NCBI RefSeq assembly: GCF_001761325.1
Contig: NZ_CP017478.1
Location: 874,001 to 938,000, forward strand
Length of the DNA stretch: 64,000 nt
Source of the DNA: Urechidicola croceus
GTDB lineage: Bacteria; Bacteroidota; Bacteroidia; Flavobacteriales; Flavobacteriaceae
Reading direction: 5' to 3'
In this document: positions 52,819 through 63,883 of the stretch, piece after piece
Layout: each line of letters opens with the position of its first letter
How positions within the stretch are numbered: position 1 is the first letter of the stretch
Notes under the pieces: generated by a model
Databases searched by the model: none
What the model was told of the DNA's origin: nothing
Seen by the model: only the letters and a program-made list of their open reading frames with translations
Made by a program: the position numbers and the translations under genes

Positions 52819-52848
52819 TTTTAATACTTAAAATAAAGCCTAAATTTG
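52819..52848 (+). promoter_or_regulatory. Promoter of the typical 2-Cys peroxiredoxin gene
   Basis: TTT at 52819-52821, 19-base spacer, TAAATTTG at 52841-52848, 44 bases before the start. The 248-base gap 52644-52891 holds this promoter and an A/T-rich block with ATAG-like repeats upstream. No gene is seen in it. Confidence 0.65.
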
Positions 52849-52891
52849 CACCTATTAAAACAAAAAAATAATTAATAATAAAATTTAAAAT

Positions 52892-53530
52892 ATGGCATTA
52901 GTAGGTAAAAAATTTCCAAACATTGAAGTTGACGCAATCTCTGAAATGGGTGATAACTTAAGATTAAACGTTTTAGAAGAAGCTGTAAATAAAAGTAAAA
53001 AAGTACTATTATTTTGGTACCCAAAAGATTTCACTTTTGTTTGCCCAACAGAATTACATGCATTTCAAGCAGCTTTACCTGAATTTGAAAAACGTAATAC
53101 GTTAGTCATCGGTGCTTCATGTGATACAAACGAAGTTCACTTTGCTTGGTTAAATACTCCTAAAGATAATGGTGGAATTGAAGGTGTAACATATCCTTTA
53201 ATTGCTGATACAACTAGAAACTTATCAAACATTCTTGGAATTTTAGATATTGAAGAAGAAACTTTTAACGAAGAGTACAATACTGTACATATTGAAGGTT
53301 CAAATGTAACTTATAGAGCAACTTACCTTATTGATGAAGACGGAAAAGTGTTTCATGAAAGTGTAAATGATATGCCACTTGGAAGAAATGTAAATGAATA
53401 TTTACGTTTAATCGATGCTTATGCACACGTACAAGAAAAAGGTGAAGTATGTCCTGCAAACTGGGAAGAAGGTAAAGAAGCAATGAGTGCTGATAGAAAT
53501 AGTACTGCTGAATATTTAGCTAAAAACTAA
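52892..53530 (+). CDS. Typical 2-Cys peroxiredoxin (AhpC/Prx1-type)
   Basis: 212 residues. The peroxidatic Cys51 is in FTFVCPTELHAF and the resolving Cys187 in GEVCPANWEEGKEAM. It reduces peroxides, probably with the thioredoxin encoded 108 bases downstream as the electron donor. No AhpF is in the window. The extended C-terminal tail past the resolving Cys resembles the sensitive eukaryotic-like Prx tail but is short. Confidence 0.95.
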   Translation: MALVGKKFPNIEVDAISEMGDNLRLNVLEEAVNKSKKVLLFWYPKDFTFVCPTELHAFQAALPEFEKRNTLVIGASCDTNEVHFAWLNTPKDNGGIEGVTYPLIADTTRNLSNILGILDIEEETFNEEYNTVHIEGSNVTYRATYLIDEDGKVFHESVNDMPLGRNVNEYLRLIDAYAHVQEKGEVCPANWEEGKEAMSADRNSTAEYLAKN

Positions 53531-53637
53531 GAATTAACTAATACATCATTGTGAGAGAATTAAAGTAGTTTGGTAAACAAGCGTATTATCTTGACTGCAA
53601 TAGAGTCTCTAAATGATGAATTAAAAAAATAAAAGAA

Positions 53638-53946
53638 ATGTTACAAGAATTAACCGAAGATAATTTAGCTCAAATAGTCGCTGAAAATAATAAAGTAATT
53701 GTACAATATTCGGCTACTTGGTGTGGAAATTGTAGAATTATGAAGCCTAAATTCAAAAAATTGGCAGCAGAAAATGAGGATACAGTTTTTGTAATTGCTG
53801 ATGCTGAAAAGTTCCCAGAATCAAGAAAATTAGCAACTGTTGACAATTTACCGACTTTTGCAACTTTTGAGAAAGGAACTAAAGTAAATCAAACTCAGAC
53901 TAACAAATTCGATGTTTTAAAAGAATTGGTTAGCGAGATTATTTAA
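53638..53946 (+). CDS. Thioredoxin-family protein
   Basis: 102 residues. The active site is ATWCGNCRIMKPKF, a CxxC of form CGNC rather than CGPC. The cis-Pro is in VDNLPTFATF. It likely reduces the neighbouring peroxiredoxin. It is followed 16 bases later by an 85-residue gene, so the three are probably one operon. Confidence 0.93.
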   Translation: MLQELTEDNLAQIVAENNKVIVQYSATWCGNCRIMKPKFKKLAAENEDTVFVIADAEKFPESRKLATVDNLPTFATFEKGTKVNQTQTNKFDVLKELVSEII

Positions 53947-53962
53947 TAAAAAATTACACTAA

Positions 53963-54220
53963 ATGAAAATACCTATCATAAAGCAATTGACAACTTTTAT
54001 TGAGAAAAATGATGAAGATTATGTTGTTGAAGCACTTGAAGTTTTAGAAGATTTAACAGAAATTCCTTCATTAAAAGATGAAGAACTAGACATTATTGGT
54101 GAATTAATTTCCAATATGTATGGTGCTTTAGAAGTTCACAATGAAATTAAAAAAGGTGCCTCTAAAAAAGATGCAATGAATGGTTTTATGAAACGAGTTT
54201 TAGGCTCTATTGATAAATAG
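53963..54220 (+). CDS. Small helical protein of the Prx/Trx operon (DUF6952-like)
   Basis: 85 residues, helical, acidic: VVEALEVLEDLTEIPSLKDEELD, then NMYGALEVHNEIKKGASKKDAMNGFMKRVLG (only parts quoted). I recall similar proteins behind flavobacterial thioredoxin genes, but the function is unknown. The position suggests a partner of the thiol peroxidase system. Confidence 0.75.
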   Translation: MKIPIIKQLTTFIEKNDEDYVVEALEVLEDLTEIPSLKDEELDIIGELISNMYGALEVHNEIKKGASKKDAMNGFMKRVLGSIDK

Positions 54221-54240
54221 ACAATAAGTTCTATATAACA

Positions 54241-54271
54241 AAAAGACCACTTCAATTGAAGTGGTCTTTTT
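54241..54271. terminator. Terminator between the Prx/Trx operon and the ankyrin gene
   Basis: A perfect palindromic stem AAAAGACCACTTCA/TGAAGTGGTCTTTT with a 2-base loop and T/A tails on both sides, so it serves both convergent transcripts. Confidence 0.93.
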
Positions 54272-54286
54272 ATTTTGTGTAATTGA

Positions 54287-54757
54287 CTACTTAAGTAATT
54301 CGGCTATTTCTTTAAAATCTTTTTCTACTGCATAATCATATGCTGTTTTCCCTACGTTATCTTTAATCGTTGTATCAGCTTTATGACCTAAAAGTAATTT
54401 AACAATCTCACCTTTATTATATTGTGTTGCAAATGACAATGCTGTTGTTCCATCTTTATTTACTTCATTTAAAGAAGCTCCATTTTCAATTAAATAACTT
54501 GCAAAATCAGTATTACCTTTAAAACTAACACCTATTAAGGCTGTATTTCCTGAAGCGTCTTTGTCATTAATTGGTGCATTGTTCTCAACTAATAATTTTG
54601 TAGCTTCTTCATTATCAAAATAAGTTGCAAAAATTAATGGTGTAAAACCACGTGTATCTTTTGCCTCAACCAATTTAGGATTGGCACCCAATAACGTTTT
54701 CAACGTATCATTATCTCTTGTACGTATACTATCAAATAATCTATTTATATTTTCCAT
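54287..54757 (-). CDS. Ankyrin-repeat protein next to katG
   Basis: 156 residues, about four ankyrin repeats (DTRGFTPLIFATYFDNEEAT, ASGNTALIGVSFKGNTDFAS, KDGTTALSFATQYNKGEIVKLL, VGKTAYDYAVEKDFKEIAELL). No signal peptide is present. It is downstream of katG on the same strand. In Pseudomonas aeruginosa an ankyrin protein beside catalase katB (ankB) is needed for full catalase activity. A similar role with KatG is inferred. Confidence 0.88.
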   Translation of the reverse strand: MENINRLFDSIRTRDNDTLKTLLGANPKLVEAKDTRGFTPLIFATYFDNEEATKLLVENNAPINDKDASGNTALIGVSFKGNTDFASYLIENGASLNEVNKDGTTALSFATQYNKGEIVKLLLGHKADTTIKDNVGKTAYDYAVEKDFKEIAELLK

Positions 54758-54772
54758 TTCTTTCTATTAATT

Positions 54773-54808
54773 AAAAAAAGGAATGAATTTAAAAACCCAT
54801 TCCTTTTA
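54773..54808 (-). terminator. katG terminator
   Basis: On the minus strand AAAAGGAATG pairs with CATTCCTTTT, 12-base loop, followed by more T. It lies between katG and the ankyrin gene, so the ankyrin gene gets only read-through from katG unless it has its own promoter. Confidence 0.85.
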
Positions 54809-54827
54809 TAATAACTTTTAATTTTTA

Positions 54828-57066
<2,239 letters not shown>

Positions 57067-57271
57067 GTATAGAATAATTATATATAAAATTGAATTCATT
57101 ATAAATTATATCTATAATGGCTTTAAGATATAAATATATAAAATGTAGAACAACTATTTCTTGTATCCACATTAAGAATAAATTATTTTTAATAAAAATG
57201 ATAGTACTGATAATTGAATTTAAAACATTTTAAAAATCATCAAATTTCTTCGAGAGTTTTTTATTTATCAC

Positions 57272-57279
57272 TATTTTTG
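57272..57279 (+). promoter_or_regulatory. -7 box of tpx
   Basis: TATTTTTG, a TAnnTTTG match, 27 bases before the tpx start. The -33 box is weak. Confidence 0.5.
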
Positions 57280-57305
57280 AAAAAATCTAAAAAATAAAAC
57301 CAATT

Positions 57306-57806
57306 ATGGCTACAATAACATTAAAAGGAAACAAATTTCACACATCAGGTGAATTACCTTCTGAAGGTACAAAAGCACTAGATTTTTCATTGGTCGCAGG
57401 AGATTTATCTCGTAAGACATTAGCCGATTTTAAAGGTTCAAAGTTAATTTTAAATATTTTTCCAAGTGTTGATACAGGAACATGTGCTACATCTGTTAGA
57501 GTATTTAACAAAACTGCATCCAATCTTGAAAACACAAAAGTTTTATGTATTTCACGCGACTTACCATTTGCCCAAGGTCGTTTTTGTGGAGCAGAAGGAA
57601 TTGAAAATGTTGTAATGCTTTCAGATTTTGTATCTGGATCTTTTGGAGATTTGTATGGATTAAATATAATCGATGGACCCTTACAAGGATTGAATTCTCG
57701 TTGTATTGTGGTTATTGATGAAGATGGAAAAATAATTTATACAGAACAAGTTCCTGAAACAGTTGATGAACCTAATTATGATGCTGCACTTGATGCATTA
57801 AAATAA
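57306..57806 (+). CDS. tpx: Thiol peroxidase (Tpx-type peroxiredoxin)
   Basis: 166 residues. The peroxidatic Cys60 is in PSVDTGTCATSVR and the resolving Cys94 in QGRFCGAEGIENV. The family prefers alkyl hydroperoxides and uses thioredoxin. It is divergent from katG and precedes the dgkA-like gene by 3 bases. Confidence 0.96.
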   Translation: MATITLKGNKFHTSGELPSEGTKALDFSLVAGDLSRKTLADFKGSKLILNIFPSVDTGTCATSVRVFNKTASNLENTKVLCISRDLPFAQGRFCGAEGIENVVMLSDFVSGSFGDLYGLNIIDGPLQGLNSRCIVVIDEDGKIIYTEQVPETVDEPNYDAALDALK

Positions 57807-57809
57807 TAT

Positions 57810-58181
57810 ATGAATAAATCAAAAGACAATTTTTTTATTGGTCGATTGAAAAGTATTAAATATGCTGCTAAAGGTGGATGGTTATTACTAACCACTGAAC
57901 ATAGTATAATTGTTCAAACAATTATTGCTATAATAATGACTTTGGTTGGATTCATGTTTAATATTTCAACTACCGAATGGTTATTTCAAATTATTGCAAT
58001 AGCATTAGTAATTACTGCAGAATCTGCAAATACTGCGATTGAATATTTATGTGATTTCATTCATCCTGAATACAATAAAAAAATTGGGTTTATAAAAGAT
58101 ATTTCAGCAGGAATTCCTTTTATTGCGGCAATATTTGCAGTAATTATTGGTTTGATTATATATATTCCAAAATTTATGTAA
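57810..58181 (+). CDS. Diacylglycerol/undecaprenol kinase (DgkA family)
   Basis: 123 residues, three to four membrane helices. The catalytic block is AESANTAIEYLCD and the N-terminal part is RLKSIKYAAKGGWLLLTTEHS. These small enzymes phosphorylate diacylglycerol or undecaprenol at the inner membrane. Which substrate applies here is not clear, as the Gram-positive-like DgkA prefers undecaprenol. It lies between tpx and ftsK. Confidence 0.9.
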   Translation: MNKSKDNFFIGRLKSIKYAAKGGWLLLTTEHSIIVQTIIAIIMTLVGFMFNISTTEWLFQIIAIALVITAESANTAIEYLCDFIHPEYNKKIGFIKDISAGIPFIAAIFAVIIGLIIYIPKFM

Positions 58182-58192
58182 TTAACAACCTT

Positions 58193-58218
58193 ATTAATTT
58201 GATATTTATATATTTTTG
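58193..58218 (+). promoter_or_regulatory. ftsK promoter
   Basis: TATTTTTG at 58211-58218, with TTA near 58191-58193 at 17 bases. Weak -33 box. The gap to the start codon is 17 bases. Confidence 0.45.
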
Positions 58219-58235
58219 TGATAATAATTGATTGA

Positions 58236-60641
58236 ATGGCTAAGAAGAAAAAACCAACTAAAATTGAACCAAAAAAACCTCGCTTTCAAAGTGCTAAAGC
58301 ATTTTTAGAAAACAGACAAACTCAAACAACTTTTGGATTATTTTTAGCAATTTTTGCTATTTTTCTGCTCGTAGCATTTACTTCGTTTCTATTTAGTTGG
58401 GAAACTGACCAAAGTGAATTAACTGAATTTACCAATAAAAGCTCTAATGTTAAAAATCTTTTAGGTAAAATTGGTCATAGTTTGAGTAATTTTTTCATGT
58501 ATAAAGGTTTTGGAATTGCAGCATTCATACTACCCATCTTAATATTTTTTACAGGAATTTATTTATTACTACAAGTGCACCTTAAAAAAATTAGAAAATC
58601 TTGGGGATGGGGAATTCTTGGTATGTTATGGCTTTCTATACTGACAGGTTTTTTTACAAAAGCAGGATCTCTTCTATCTGGTGTTGTTGGGTTTGAAATG
58701 AATAATTATTTGCAAAAATTTTTAGGAAAAACTGGTGTTTTACTACTTCTAATTTTTGGGTTACTTTCCTATTTTGCAATTCGTTTTAAAATTAATGCAC
58801 ATCATATTTCAAAACTTTTAAAAAGAAAAGAAAAAGTGATAGGTCAAACCTCTACAGATTCAGAAAAAAATGCTACGCAAAATGATCCTGTTACTCAAAA
58901 AACAGAAGAATTATCACTAAAACCAAATGAATCAATTGAAAAATCAGAATTCGAATTATCTGTTGAAAATTTACAGCCAACTATAAAAAATTATTTAGGT
59001 AAAAAAGAACCTAAAAAAGAAGTGGCTTTAGATATTGAAACACCTCCTGAAGAAGATGTTGAAATTGCCATAGAAAAAATTGTTGAAGAAAAAACTGAGT
59101 CTGAAAATTTATCTGATAAATTAGTAAAAGATTTTGGTGAATTTGATCCTAAACTTGAATTGGGAACTTTTAAATTTCCTACACTTAATTTGTTACGTGA
59201 ATTCAATGAAAGTATATCAATTGATCAAGAAGAATTAGAAGCCAATAAAAATAGAATTGTTGAAACTCTTAACAACTATAAAATTGGTATTGCACAAATC
59301 AAAGCAACTGTAGGTCCTACAGTAACACTATATGAAATAGTTCCAGAAGCAGGAATTCGTATTTCAAAAATTAAAAATTTAGAAGATGATATTGCATTAT
59401 CATTATCAGCTTTAGGAATACGTATTATTGCTCCAATACCAGGAAAAGGAACTATTGGTATTGAAGTTCCTAATAAAAAAGCAACTATGGTTTCTATGAA
59501 ATCAATGATTGCATCAACAAAATTTCAAAATGCACAAATGGAATTACCAATTGCACTTGGTAAAACAATTTCAAATGAGAGTTTTGTTGTTGACTTAGCC
59601 AAAATGCCACACCTTTTAATGGCTGGGGCAACAGGTCAAGGAAAATCTGTTGGTTTGAATGTAATTCTTACTTCATTATTATATAAAAAACATCCTGCAG
59701 AAGTTAAATTTGTTTTAGTTGACCCTAAAAAGGTTGAATTAACCCTTTTTAATAAAATTGAAAGACATTATTTAGCCAAACTTCCTGATACAGATGAAGC
59801 GATAATTACTGATACTACCAAGGTTGTACACACTCTAAATTCTTTGTGTATAGAAATGGATAATCGTTATGATTTATTAAAATCTGCAATGGTTAGAAAT
59901 ATCAAAGAGTATAATGAAAAGTTTAAAACACGTAAGTTAAATCCTGAAAACGGACATCAATTTCTTCCGTATATAGTTTTAGTTATTGATGAGTTTGCAG
60001 ATTTAATTATGACAGCAGGAAAAGAAGTTGAAACACCAATAGCTAGATTAGCGCAGTTAGCTCGTGCTATTGGTATACACTTAATAGTTGCTACACAAAG
60101 ACCTTCAGTTAATGTTATAACTGGTATAATAAAAGCCAATTTCCCATCAAGAATAGCTTTTAGGGTTACATCAAAAATTGATTCAAGAACAATACTTGAT
60201 AGTTCAGGTGCCGATCAACTAATAGGAAAAGGTGATATGCTTTATTCTGGCGGAAATCAACTAGTACGTATTCAGTGTGCATTTGTAGACACTCCTGAAG
60301 TTGAAAAAATCACTGATTTTATAGGCTCTCAAAAAGCATATCCTGAAGCACATCTACTACCAGAGTTTTTAGGTGAAGAAAGTGGCACAAGTCTTGATAT
60401 AAATATCAACGATAGAGATTCTTTGTTTAAAGATGCGTGCTTAGTTATTGTCCGAGCACAACAAGGTTCGGCCTCCTTATTACAAAGAAAATTAAAACTT
60501 GGTTACAATCGTGCAGGACGATTAATCGATCAATTGGAAGCAGCAGGAATTGTTGGTCCATTTGAAGGTAGTAAAGCAAGACAAGTTTTGGTTCCTGATG
60601 AAATGGCTCTAAATCAACTATTAGATAACGAGAAAAAATAA
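58236..60641 (+). CDS. ftsK: DNA translocase FtsK
   Basis: 801 residues. Four membrane helices (about 30-190) are followed by an acidic linker (about 190-320). The motor domain has Walker A GATGQGKSVGLNV, Walker B IVLVIDEFADLIM and FPSRIAFRVTSKIDSRTILD. The C-terminal gamma winged helix reads VRAQQGSASLLQRKL and AGIVGPFEGSKARQVL. It pumps DNA at the septum and helps resolve chromosome dimers. The short linker gives a total length typical of flavobacteria. Confidence 0.97.
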   Translation: MAKKKKPTKIEPKKPRFQSAKAFLENRQTQTTFGLFLAIFAIFLLVAFTSFLFSWETDQSELTEFTNKSSNVKNLLGKIGHSLSNFFMYKGFGIAAFILPILIFFTGIYLLLQVHLKKIRKSWGWGILGMLWLSILTGFFTKAGSLLSGVVGFEMNNYLQKFLGKTGVLLLLIFGLLSYFAIRFKINAHHISKLLKRKEKVIGQTSTDSEKNATQNDPVTQKTEELSLKPNESIEKSEFELSVENLQPTIKNYLGKKEPKKEVALDIETPPEEDVEIAIEKIVEEKTESENLSDKLVKDFGEFDPKLELGTFKFPTLNLLREFNESISIDQEELEANKNRIVETLNNYKIGIAQIKATVGPTVTLYEIVPEAGIRISKIKNLEDDIALSLSALGIRIIAPIPGKGTIGIEVPNKKATMVSMKSMIASTKFQNAQMELPIALGKTISNESFVVDLAKMPHLLMAGATGQGKSVGLNVILTSLLYKKHPAEVKFVLVDPKKVELTLFNKIERHYLAKLPDTDEAIITDTTKVVHTLNSLCIEMDNRYDLLKSAMVRNIKEYNEKFKTRKLNPENGHQFLPYIVLVIDEFADLIMTAGKEVETPIARLAQLARAIGIHLIVATQRPSVNVITGIIKANFPSRIAFRVTSKIDSRTILDSSGADQLIGKGDMLYSGGNQLVRIQCAFVDTPEVEKITDFIGSQKAYPEAHLLPEFLGEESGTSLDININDRDSLFKDACLVIVRAQQGSASLLQRKLKLGYNRAGRLIDQLEAAGIVGPFEGSKARQVLVPDEMALNQLLDNEKK

Positions 60642-60651
60642 TCATTAGAAA

Positions 60652-61290
60652 ATGAAAAAATTAGCAGTTTTAGTATTTTTATTTACATCAGCACTTGGTT
60701 TTAGTCAAAGTGCTAAACAATTATTGGATGATGTAGCTCAAAAAGTCAAGTCATATGACAATATTTATATTGAATTTGAACACAAATTAGACAATACTAT
60801 TGCCAACTTACATCAAGAAACACATGGTAATGCAACATTGAAAAATGATTTGTATCGATTCAATTTTATGGGAATTGAGCAATTATACGATGGGAAAAAA
60901 ATTTTTATGATTATTCATGAAGATGAAGAAGTTATAATAAAACAACCAAATTCAGAAGATCAATCAACTATCACTCCGTCAAAAATGTTGACTTTTTATG
61001 AAAATGGCTATACTTATGAATTAGATATTTTACAAAATGTAAATGGTAGAAAAATTCAATATATAAAATTAATACCTATTGATAGTGATTCAGAAATGGC
61101 TCATGTCTTATTAGGAATAGATAGTGTAACAAAACATATATATAAAGTTATTGAAACTGGTAAAGATGATACAACAACAACAATTACTATTTCAAAATTT
61201 GACACAAATATGCCTATTTCAAATAAGTTATTTACCTTTGACAAAGAAAAATTTGATTCAAAAGGTTATGATATAACCGAACCTAAATAA
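60652..61290 (+). CDS. lolA: Outer-membrane lipoprotein carrier protein LolA
   Basis: 212 residues. The signal peptide ends GFSQ (about residue 19). The LolA beta fold reads VAQKVKSYDNIYIEFEHKL, then NATLKNDLYRFNFMGIEQLYDGKKIFM (parts only), then TLTPSKM-like TITPSKMLTFY. It carries lipoproteins across the periplasm. It lies 10 bases after ftsK and 6 before the LptF/G-like gene. Confidence 0.9.
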   Translation: MKKLAVLVFLFTSALGFSQSAKQLLDDVAQKVKSYDNIYIEFEHKLDNTIANLHQETHGNATLKNDLYRFNFMGIEQLYDGKKIFMIIHEDEEVIIKQPNSEDQSTITPSKMLTFYENGYTYELDILQNVNGRKIQYIKLIPIDSDSEMAHVLLGIDSVTKHIYKVIETGKDDTTTTITISKFDTNMPISNKLFTFDKEKFDSKGYDITEPK

Positions 61291-61296
61291 TAGCAC

Positions 61297-62748
61297 TTGA
61301 AAAAACTCGATATTTATATCTTAAAAAGTTTTATACAGCCTTTTTTCGCTACATTTTTTGTCATTTTATTTGTCCTAGTACTGCAAGCAGTTTGGGTTGG
61401 TTTTGATGAAATATCTGGTAAAGGTGTAGACATGAGTTTTATTCTCAAATTTGTAGGTTATTTAACACTTACAGTTGTTCCTATGGCTATGCCCATAGGA
61501 ATTTTACTTTCTTCAATAATGGCCCTAGGTAACTTTGCCGAAAACTACGAGTTTGCCGCTGTGAAATCAGCAGGAATTTCTTTAAGAAGGTTTATTATGC
61601 CTGTTATGATTTTTACAATTTTCCTTAGTGGAATTAACTTTCTATTTCTCAATTATGTGTATCCACATGCAACATTAAAACAAAAAAATATGTTTCTTAA
61701 TGTAAAAAAGAAACAACCAGCATTGGCATTAGTTGCTGGTACTTTTAATACTGAAATCCCAGGTTATACTATAAAATTTGATGAAAAATATGGTGAAGAG
61801 CAGAATTTCTTGAGAAATGTTCAAATATCAGATCTAAAAGCAAATAAAGGAAAGTTAAAGGTAATTACAGCCAAAGATGCTGAAATTACTACTGAAGAAG
61901 GAAGTAAATACATGACTTTTATTTTAAAAGATGGTCATTATTATGAAGAACTAACCAATAAAAGAGATAAAAAAGATGAACGTATTAAAATGCCTGCTTC
62001 GAAAGCCACTTTTGATACATACACAATAAATATAGATATATCTTCTTTTAACAATGATGATTTAGAAAGTGAAAAATACAAAAACCATCATCAAATGCTC
62101 AGTTTGAATCAATTAAGAAATCAATCTGACACTACTAAAATCAATTACGATAAATATATTAAAAATAGATCAGATCAGTTGTATTTCGCTTTAGGTGGTG
62201 ATAGACTACTTAAAAATGTTGATACATTAAAAACAAAGAATTTAGATATAGATATTTTAAAGAATTTTGATTTATCAAAAAAAGTAAATATTGTTACTGC
62301 TGCAATTCAAAATGTAAATCGTGAAATAATAAATATGACTAATTCTACTGAGAGTTTTAAAATCAAGAGAAAAACATTAAATCTATTTGATCATGAATTC
62401 CATAATCGTCTAGCATTTTCATTTGCTTGTTTAGTCTTATTCTTTATTGGAGCACCTTTAGGATCAATAATTAGAAAAGGTGGATTTGGTTTGCCAATGG
62501 TTATGGCAATCATTATTTTTGTTATCTATTTCTTTATATCCTCTTTTGGAAGAAATTTAGCCGAAGAGAGTGCTATTTCAGCATCATTAGGTGGTTGGCT
62601 TTCAACGATTGTATTATTACCATTTGGAGTAATTTTAACAATGAGAGCCGCTAAAGATAAAGGAATGTTTAATATTGATACATTTTTTAATTCTTTTAAT
62701 AAGTTCTTTAGAAGAATTAAACTTAAAAAAGATAAAGCGAAACGATAA
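61297..62748 (+). CDS. LptF/LptG-family permease
   Basis: 483 residues, TTG start at 61297. Helices lie at about 8-38, 50-80, 95-120 and three near the C-terminus (about 385-460). A periplasmic jellyroll domain lies between. The start LDIYILKSFIQPFFATFFVIL and the N-terminal cytoplasmic turn are typical. The LptB2FG complex extracts lipopolysaccharide and sends it to LptC. Flavobacteria often have separate LptF and LptG loci, so which of the two this is remains open. It is linked to lolA and overlaps ribBA by one base (TAATG). Confidence 0.9.
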   Translation: MKKLDIYILKSFIQPFFATFFVILFVLVLQAVWVGFDEISGKGVDMSFILKFVGYLTLTVVPMAMPIGILLSSIMALGNFAENYEFAAVKSAGISLRRFIMPVMIFTIFLSGINFLFLNYVYPHATLKQKNMFLNVKKKQPALALVAGTFNTEIPGYTIKFDEKYGEEQNFLRNVQISDLKANKGKLKVITAKDAEITTEEGSKYMTFILKDGHYYEELTNKRDKKDERIKMPASKATFDTYTINIDISSFNNDDLESEKYKNHHQMLSLNQLRNQSDTTKINYDKYIKNRSDQLYFALGGDRLLKNVDTLKTKNLDIDILKNFDLSKKVNIVTAAIQNVNREIINMTNSTESFKIKRKTLNLFDHEFHNRLAFSFACLVLFFIGAPLGSIIRKGGFGLPMVMAIIIFVIYFFISSFGRNLAEESAISASLGGWLSTIVLLPFGVILTMRAAKDKGMFNIDTFFNSFNKFFRRIKLKKDKAKR

Positions 62749-63872
62749 TGGAAAGTATTGCAAAAAACATTCAATTAAATACAATTGAAGAAGCGATCGA
62801 AGATATAAGAAATGGCAAAGTTGTTATTGTTGTTGATGATGAAAATCGTGAAAATGAAGGAGATTTTATTGCTGCTGCAGAAACTGTAACTCCAGAAATG
62901 ATTAATTTCATGGCTACTTACGGTCGCGGATTAATATGTGCTCCACTTACCGAAGATAGATGCAAAGAATTAGATCTTGAAATGATGGTTCAAAATAATA
63001 CAGTAATGCACAATACACAATTTACTGTTTCAGTAGATTTAATTGGGCATGGTTGTACTACTGGAATTTCAGTACATGATAGAGCTAAAACAATAAAATC
63101 ATTAGTTAAAAAAGAAACTAGAGGTTTTGACCTTGGTCGGCCTGGACATATTTTTCCATTAAGAGCAAAAAACGGTGGAGTTCTTCGTAGAACTGGCCAT
63201 ACCGAAGCAGCAGTTGATCTTGCAAGATTGGCTGGATTTCAACCTGCTGGAATTTTAGTTGAAATTCTTAATGAAAATGGAACCATGGCTAGATTGCCTC
63301 AATTGGTGAAAGTTGCAAAACAATTTGATTTAAAACTAATTTCAATAGAAGATTTAGTTGCATATAGAATGGAACATGATTCTTTAATTGATAAAATTGA
63401 AGATTTTAATATCAATACACAATTTGGTGAATTTAGATTAAGAGCGTATAAACAAACAACTAATAACCAAATACATATCGCGCTTACTAAAGGTTCTTGG
63501 AAACCTACAGATGAAGTATTAGTCAAAGTAAATTCAACTTTAATAAATAATGCATTAGGTTTATTGACTGAAAAACCAGATGATAAATTTCAACGAATTT
63601 TTGATTTAATAAATCATGAAAAAGCTGGTGCAGTAGTTTTTATCAATCAAGAAAATCAACCACAAGATTTAGTAAATCATTTGAAAAGTTTAAAAACCAA
63701 TACAACCAAATCATCAAGTGATATGGATAAAAAAGATTTTGGTATTGGTGCTCAAATTCTACATGATTTAGGGATTGTAAAATTACGTGTAATTACAAAC
63801 GCTAAAAACATTACTAAACGTGTAGGAATGACAGGATATGGTTTAGAAATTACGGATTATATCAATTACTAA
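62748..63872 (+). CDS. ribBA: 3,4-dihydroxy-2-butanone-4-phosphate synthase with degenerate GTP cyclohydrolase II-like domain
   Basis: 374 residues. The RibB half (about 1-205) is intact: [29 protein letters not shown] and [17 protein letters not shown]. It makes the four-carbon precursor of riboflavin from ribulose-5-phosphate. The RibA-like half (about 210-374) keeps the C-terminal [14 protein letters not shown] and GYGLEI but lacks the Zn-binding Cys cluster (HSECxTGD...RCDCG) of GTP cyclohydrolase II. Another RibA is therefore expected elsewhere. It starts in the stop of the LptF/G gene. Confidence 0.92.
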   Translation: MESIAKNIQLNTIEEAIEDIRNGKVVIVVDDENRENEGDFIAAAETVTPEMINFMATYGRGLICAPLTEDRCKELDLEMMVQNNTVMHNTQFTVSVDLIGHGCTTGISVHDRAKTIKSLVKKETRGFDLGRPGHIFPLRAKNGGVLRRTGHTEAAVDLARLAGFQPAGILVEILNENGTMARLPQLVKVAKQFDLKLISIEDLVAYRMEHDSLIDKIEDFNINTQFGEFRLRAYKQTTNNQIHIALTKGSWKPTDEVLVKVNSTLINNALGLLTEKPDDKFQRIFDLINHEKAGAVVFINQENQPQDLVNHLKSLKTNTTKSSSDMDKKDFGIGAQILHDLGIVKLRVITNAKNITKRVGMTGYGLEITDYINY

Positions 63873-63883
63873 TCTAAATTAAT

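Noticed and set aside
57069-57115. AT-rich inverted repeat ATAGAATAATTATAT...ATAAATTATATCTAT as a classic OxyR tetramer site
   Set aside because: The four ATAG-type elements are not at the 10-11 base spacing of the E. coli OxyR consensus, and the region is so AT-rich that such repeats arise by chance.
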